A stretch of 64,000 nucleotides of DNA, from the NCBI GenBank assembly GCA_034440575.1, contig JAOTOL010001648.1:991501-1055500 (forward strand). The letters are read 5' to 3'. The position numbers and the translations under genes are program-made. Shown piece after piece: positions 59,716 through 64,000 of this stretch (its first letter is position 1; each line of letters starts with the position of its first letter). The stretch comes from Imbricaverruca yamaguchii. Lineage: Eukaryota > Arthropoda > Thecostraca > Neoverrucidae. Below the pieces are notes generated by a model that ran no database searches, was not told the DNA's origin, and worked only from the letters and a program-made list of their open reading frames with translations.

Positions 59716-59849
59716 ATTGCACACATGGATGGACATTGGTATCGCCACCGCTGGAGCCGGTGGGTGCTCGTCGTCAATAATCCCCATGGCTTTAGGGTAG
59801 TCGGCACCTCTCGGATTGTCTCCTGACTACAAATTATTTAAAATCTTAT

Positions 59850-61083
59850 AGGCCTGTTTACACGAGGCAGAATTCCTGCAAAATCCGGCCCAGCGTCCAC
59901 GGCAGAAATTGGCGGGCAGTGGCAGAAATTGGCGGGCAGCGACAGAATGTAGCAGGCGGCGGCGGCTGACGGCAGAGTCTGACGTCATGCTTCATTCTGC
60001 CATCATCATTCTAGCAGGATGACGTCATCTACCCAATGGCATGAAGCATCTCGGTGTCTTGTTCATTGGCATAAATGATCCACTGTGGTACTAATTGGTT
60101 AAAGCAATACCACTTCGAGTAATACCTGGATAGCATAATTCCTAGGTATTTGGTACTACACATGACAGAACGTCTCTTGCACGTTAACGGTAGTTGCGTT
60201 TTATTGGGGGCGTGGTAGTGAGGTACATAGGGAATCAGAGGAAAAGCTCTTACTGTTATAGAGCTAAAAGGAGTGGAGTGTCGGAAACTGTTCGTCCCAC
60301 TGGATGAGAGACGGGCAACAACGGAGGGGGGGGGCTGGGGGTTGGGGGGAGGATTAGAGGGAGCAGCGACTCCAACTTTGAACAAGTTGATGTTAACCGT
60401 ATAGGTGTTGCATAGGAAGTATCGTTTTCACAAAATGAATTGTGCTGCGAAGCCAAATTTCTAGTTGAATCATTATATGCATCAACATAGGCCCAATGTT
60501 GCATTTCACAATGGGCGCTGTATTGGAAACACAAAAGTACACAAAGTTCCATGACTGAAGCGGACCCAATTTAGCGTTCGATTTAGTAGTCAATTTACTT
60601 AGTCAATTAGTTAATTTAGCAGTCAATTCAAGCTTGCAAAAAAGCACGTGATGTCACTTGTAACGATGACATTCGTTGCATTTGTTTGGTTTGTAGTTTG
60701 GGGTATATTGCAAAGGTCAACGGAAAGTATAATTTACTCACCAATATCTCCATCCATGACACCAACAGTATTTTTTTAATGTAATAGCCACCCAAAGGTT
60801 AAACAGCAACCACATAGACATCGAGAGAAACCGTCTAACGCTTGCGTCCGGCGACAGACGCGGCGAACAACTTTAAATATTTAGATGTGCCTGCTGCGAA
60901 CGTTGCCGACGTCGAACAGAGCTACCATATCATATTATCTATAGCCATTGCATTGTGTGACGCGAGAGGTTGCTGACATTGCCGACGTCTGCTTTGCTCG
61001 ATTCTGTCAGGTTCTGTTCAGTCCTTCCGACGCCAGGATTCCGCCGGCAGTCTGCCGGCTCTCTGCGACGTGTAAACGGGCCT
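59850..61083. mobile_element. Candidate DNA transposon with terminal inverted repeats
   Basis: The left end AGGCCTGTTTACACGAGGCA (59850) and the complement of the right end, AGGCCCGTTTACACGTCGCA (to 61083), match at 17 of 20 positions. Both subterminal regions are rich in CGGCAG, GCCGGC and TCTGCC words. A 21-bp direct duplication GGCAGAAATTGGCGGGCAG lies at 59902-59940. No transposase was recognised in the 1.23 kb and no target duplication is evident, so class is unknown. It may be non-autonomous. Confidence 0.55.
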
Positions 61084-61217
61084 CAGTAGAACACCACACG
61101 AGCCAGCTCCTCCAGTGTTTGTTGGAATCTGCAATTTAACCGTCGCTGCTGTGAATTTTGTTTTTAATATTTCAAGTATTGTCATACCGTCCCGTCCGCT
61201 AGAAACGGAGCTACCAG

Positions 61218-61704
61218 CCGTCCCCGGTGGGAATGAGACACGTCTGCCAAACAGCAGGTCAGACGGCCGTCTCCGGTGGGAGTGAGACACGTCTGCCAAA
61301 CAGCAGGCCAGACGGCCTCCCCGGTGGGAGTGAGACACGTATGATGAGCAGCAGACCAGACGGCCGTCTCCGTGGGGTGAGACACGTGCGGGCCACGGCC
61401 GTCCCCGGTGGGGTGACACGTTATGCAGCGACCGACGACCGTCTCCGATGGAGTAGACACGTCTGCCTACAGCGGCCAGACGCGCCTCCGGTGGGAATGA
61501 GACACGTCTGCTGACCAGCAGGCCGGACGACCGTCTCCGTGGAGTGAGACACGTCTGCCAACAGCAGGCCAGACGGCCGCCTCCTGGGAGTGAGACACGT
61601 ATGATGAGCAGCAGACCAGACGGCCGTCCCCGGTGGGAATGAGACACGTCTGCCAAACAGCAGGTCAGACGGCCGTCTCCGGTGGGAGTGAGACACGTCT
61701 GTTG
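61218..61704. repeat. 49-bp minisatellite, ~10 copies
   Basis: Unit CCGTCCCCGGTGGGAATGAG, ACACGTCTGCCAAACAGCAG, GTCAGACGG. The first two and the last two units are the same variants in the same order. The variant GTATGATGAGCAGCAGACC appears at 61328 and 61598. Units between about 61366 and 61580 are shortened by small deletions. Confidence 0.93.
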
Positions 61705-62444
61705 AACGCCAGACCGGCGCCGTTTTGTGGCGGCATCACGTGCCGGCGCAGCAGCCTCTCCCTCAATTTCCTGGAATCCCAAACGATACGTGGCAAACGG
61801 CATCTATCAGGAAATTGTTTTTGGTTCCTACAGACGACAGACAACTTCCTGAATTGATTTTCACCAAACTTCACCACACACAACTGCAGTGACTGTTACT
61901 GTTTCATCATATGGGATTCCTGGCATCTGTACCATCGGAATAGTGCCAGCAGATGCGGTGCTCATCTGCAAATATTATCCTCTGTTCGCATTTTCCACCA
62001 CATTGCCAAATTATTCGTGACGTCATCGTGGGTTTTGACTCCTTTGCCTGCTACCCTCCACACCGCACAAAGCGAACTCCACGTCACCACCGGAGCTGCC
62101 GAGCACGCCGAGAGATGGCGCAGCCGTCGTGGGCACGCCCGTCGCTGGCTATCCCGACGCGACAGGGCACCACCGGCGACGACGGCCACATCGAGTGCCT
62201 CTGGCCGCTCGCTGGCAGCGTTAGCGGGCGGCGCGTGCCATCTACCGGCCGCGCGGAACAACAGTTCCCAGGCAACCGGCCGCCACCCGCTCACAACCGG
62301 AAGCCGTTCTCATCGCAGCCAAGCCGGCACGTGCTTTCGGCGACGGTCAATAGATGCATTCAATTGTTGTTTGTTCGCAGCTAGCATTTTACAATATGTT
62401 TTAGTGGTGTTAGTTTCAACCGACTGTCTGTGCATTTCCTCCTG
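61705..62444. other. No recognisable gene or element
   Basis: Unique-looking, GC-rich at 62080-62300. The 143-codon frame at 61953-62384 has no recognisable family. Confidence 0.45.
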
Positions 62445-62735
62445 ACTAGTAACGTGTGCTCTGTCGTAACTACTGCACCCAATCGTGTTCTGATCGTAGG
62501 TAGTTCCCCAATCGTGTTCTGATCGTAGGTAGTGCCTCAACCGTGTTCTGATCGTAGCTAGTGCCCTAATCGCGTTCCGATTGCAACTAGTGCCTCCGAT
62601 CGTATTCTGATCGTAACTAGTGTCTCCAATCGTATTATGATCGTAACTAGTGTCCCCGATCGTGCTCTGATCGTAATTAGTGTTTCCAATCGTGTTCTGG
62701 TCGCAACTAGAGCCCCCAATCGTGATTAGTGTTCT
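62445..62735. repeat. 29-bp minisatellite, ~10 copies
   Basis: Unit AATCGTGTTCTGATCGTAAC plus TAGTGCCCC. Variation is spread evenly among copies (GTAGGTAGT, GCAACTAGT), with no central damage. Confidence 0.93.
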
Positions 62736-64000
62736 CGTGTGCTGTCAGCCACAGTTTCAGGATATCGGCTTCGTGTTCTGCGTGCATCTCCCCCGGGTTG
62801 GATGGAGGGGGCCTAATTATCACCCCCTACCATAGCATATCGGACTTGGGCCGGGGAGTGGGTGGACTTGGATGCTTTCGTCGTGTATGTTTGTATCCGA
62901 TTTACAACCTCTCGCCAATGCAGAGTTTGTTGAGGTGAGTGGGTGTTTATATTCTTTAAAAGCAGCGTACTTCATATGCAATGCGGTCTATATATAGCCC
63001 AGCTGAAATTACACCTCATCACAGCATTACACAATGTACATCACTCATTTCACCCAGGACTATCCCATTCCACCCAGGACCATTCCGTTCCACTTAGGAC
63101 AGTCCTACCGACTAAATTTCAGCTTCAAAGTGTCAGGAATTCCACGTATTCAACAGAGAACTTCGAGAATGTCAAGACAAGTATCTTAAACACTGCACTC
63201 AAGGTGAGAAAAAATAAGTATTTTATTTTGGCCATGGACAAGTAAATTTGATAATGCAAGTAAAGTGCATAGATAACCAAGTCAGTGTAACTTTCTTGTG
63301 CGGTGCCTTCACCTTGGAAAAATTACAACACAAAATGCGAGAAATATCATGCCTCTAACTCATGCTAATTTCTGGTAAAGTAGTACCTACCTTTACTCGG
63401 TGCCTTCGTTCACCACGTTTGCTCATTGACTTTTTGTTGCGTCACATTTGCACCTGTGTCATTCGCGAATATTGCAAAAACATTTGTGGCGAGATAGAAA
63501 ATGGACACTTTTTCAATTAAAAGTTATGAACGTCAGTGAAAGTTGAAAAGTAATGAATGTAGAAAGTTAACGGAAGTTCACAGTTGGATGAATGCATTCA
63601 CTTGAAGAGTGTTGTGGTGGATAGTCTCACGGGGAAGATGAGAAGCCATCGACCATTATGGGGAAGGCGAGGCCGGCAATTTCCCCATATGACCCACGTG
63701 GGAGTGCTGCTGGACATTGGTCTATTTGTATGGAGTAGGGCAGATGTGCATCATGTACCTTTGCGGCTGCTGTGTCCCTCAATGTCGACTTGTTCCTCAG
63801 GTTTCGCTGGCTTACTGTGGGATTTATGATATCGAGTAATATCGAAGGCACCTATGCTAATTATCATACGCATTTGCAATAAATACCTGTGGTAGATCCT
63901 GCCCACGGCTTCGCTGGCATATTTTACGACGGAATAGGACCAGCCCAGACGAAAAGGTACACAATGACATCCACTATATAACTGCATGAGGTTGCTGAAC
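62736..64000. other. No recognisable gene; small repeat 63048-63102
   Basis: Unique-looking. Three to four copies of a ~20-bp unit, TTCCACCCAGGACCATTCCG-like, lie at 63048-63102. The remaining sequence is AT-balanced with nothing identifiable to the window end. Confidence 0.45.

Overview
No host gene can be called with confidence here. There is no open frame longer than about 200 codons that is not a shadow of a tandem repeat, and no rRNA or functional tRNA gene. The window looks like intergenic or heterochromatin-like DNA of an invertebrate animal. BEL/Pao-type and jockey-like reverse transcriptase relics restrict it to Metazoa and make an arthropod the best guess. CpG is frequent and not obviously depleted, which also fits an invertebrate. 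The species cannot be fixed from sequence alone.

Three kinds of sequence dominate. (1) Dead transposable elements: a degraded CR1/L2-like non-LTR retrotransposon on the minus strand (about 7.47-10.38 kb), a degraded BEL/Pao pol fragment on the minus strand (13.29-14.36 kb), a jockey-like reverse transcriptase relic on the plus strand (41.6-42.15 kb), a 375-bp hAT-like non-autonomous DNA element with an 8-bp target duplication (26949-27323), three copies of one tRNA-derived SINE family of about 275 bp (21853-22132, 24512-24783, 45592-45867), two nearly identical 5'-truncated retroposon tails each with its own target duplication (24886-24958 and 51960-52060), and a possible 1.23-kb terminal-inverted-repeat element (59850-61083).

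(2) More than twenty unrelated minisatellite arrays with units from 11 to about 87 bp, which I estimate at roughly a sixth of the window. The largest are at 1902-2779 (33 bp), 18868-19530 (31/34 bp), 35398-36537 (44 bp), 38872-39905 (58 bp), 44690-45450 (25 bp), 50165-50850 (87 bp), 52705-53720 (21 bp) and 58075-58740 (20 bp). Several have clean units at both ends and indel-riddled units in the middle, the reverse of normal satellite decay and suggestive of an unpolished long-read consensus.

(3) Very long microsatellites: about 550 bp of a CTATCT hexamer (12596-13151), about 315 bp of TG (19846-20159), and TA, CA and GA tracts. GC-rich patches, often next to arrays, fill part of the rest. The remaining stretches are unique-looking DNA with no recognisable content.

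There is no operon or pathway logic here. The interest lies in the mobile elements that can be delimited by their own target duplications, and in the behaviour of the arrays.
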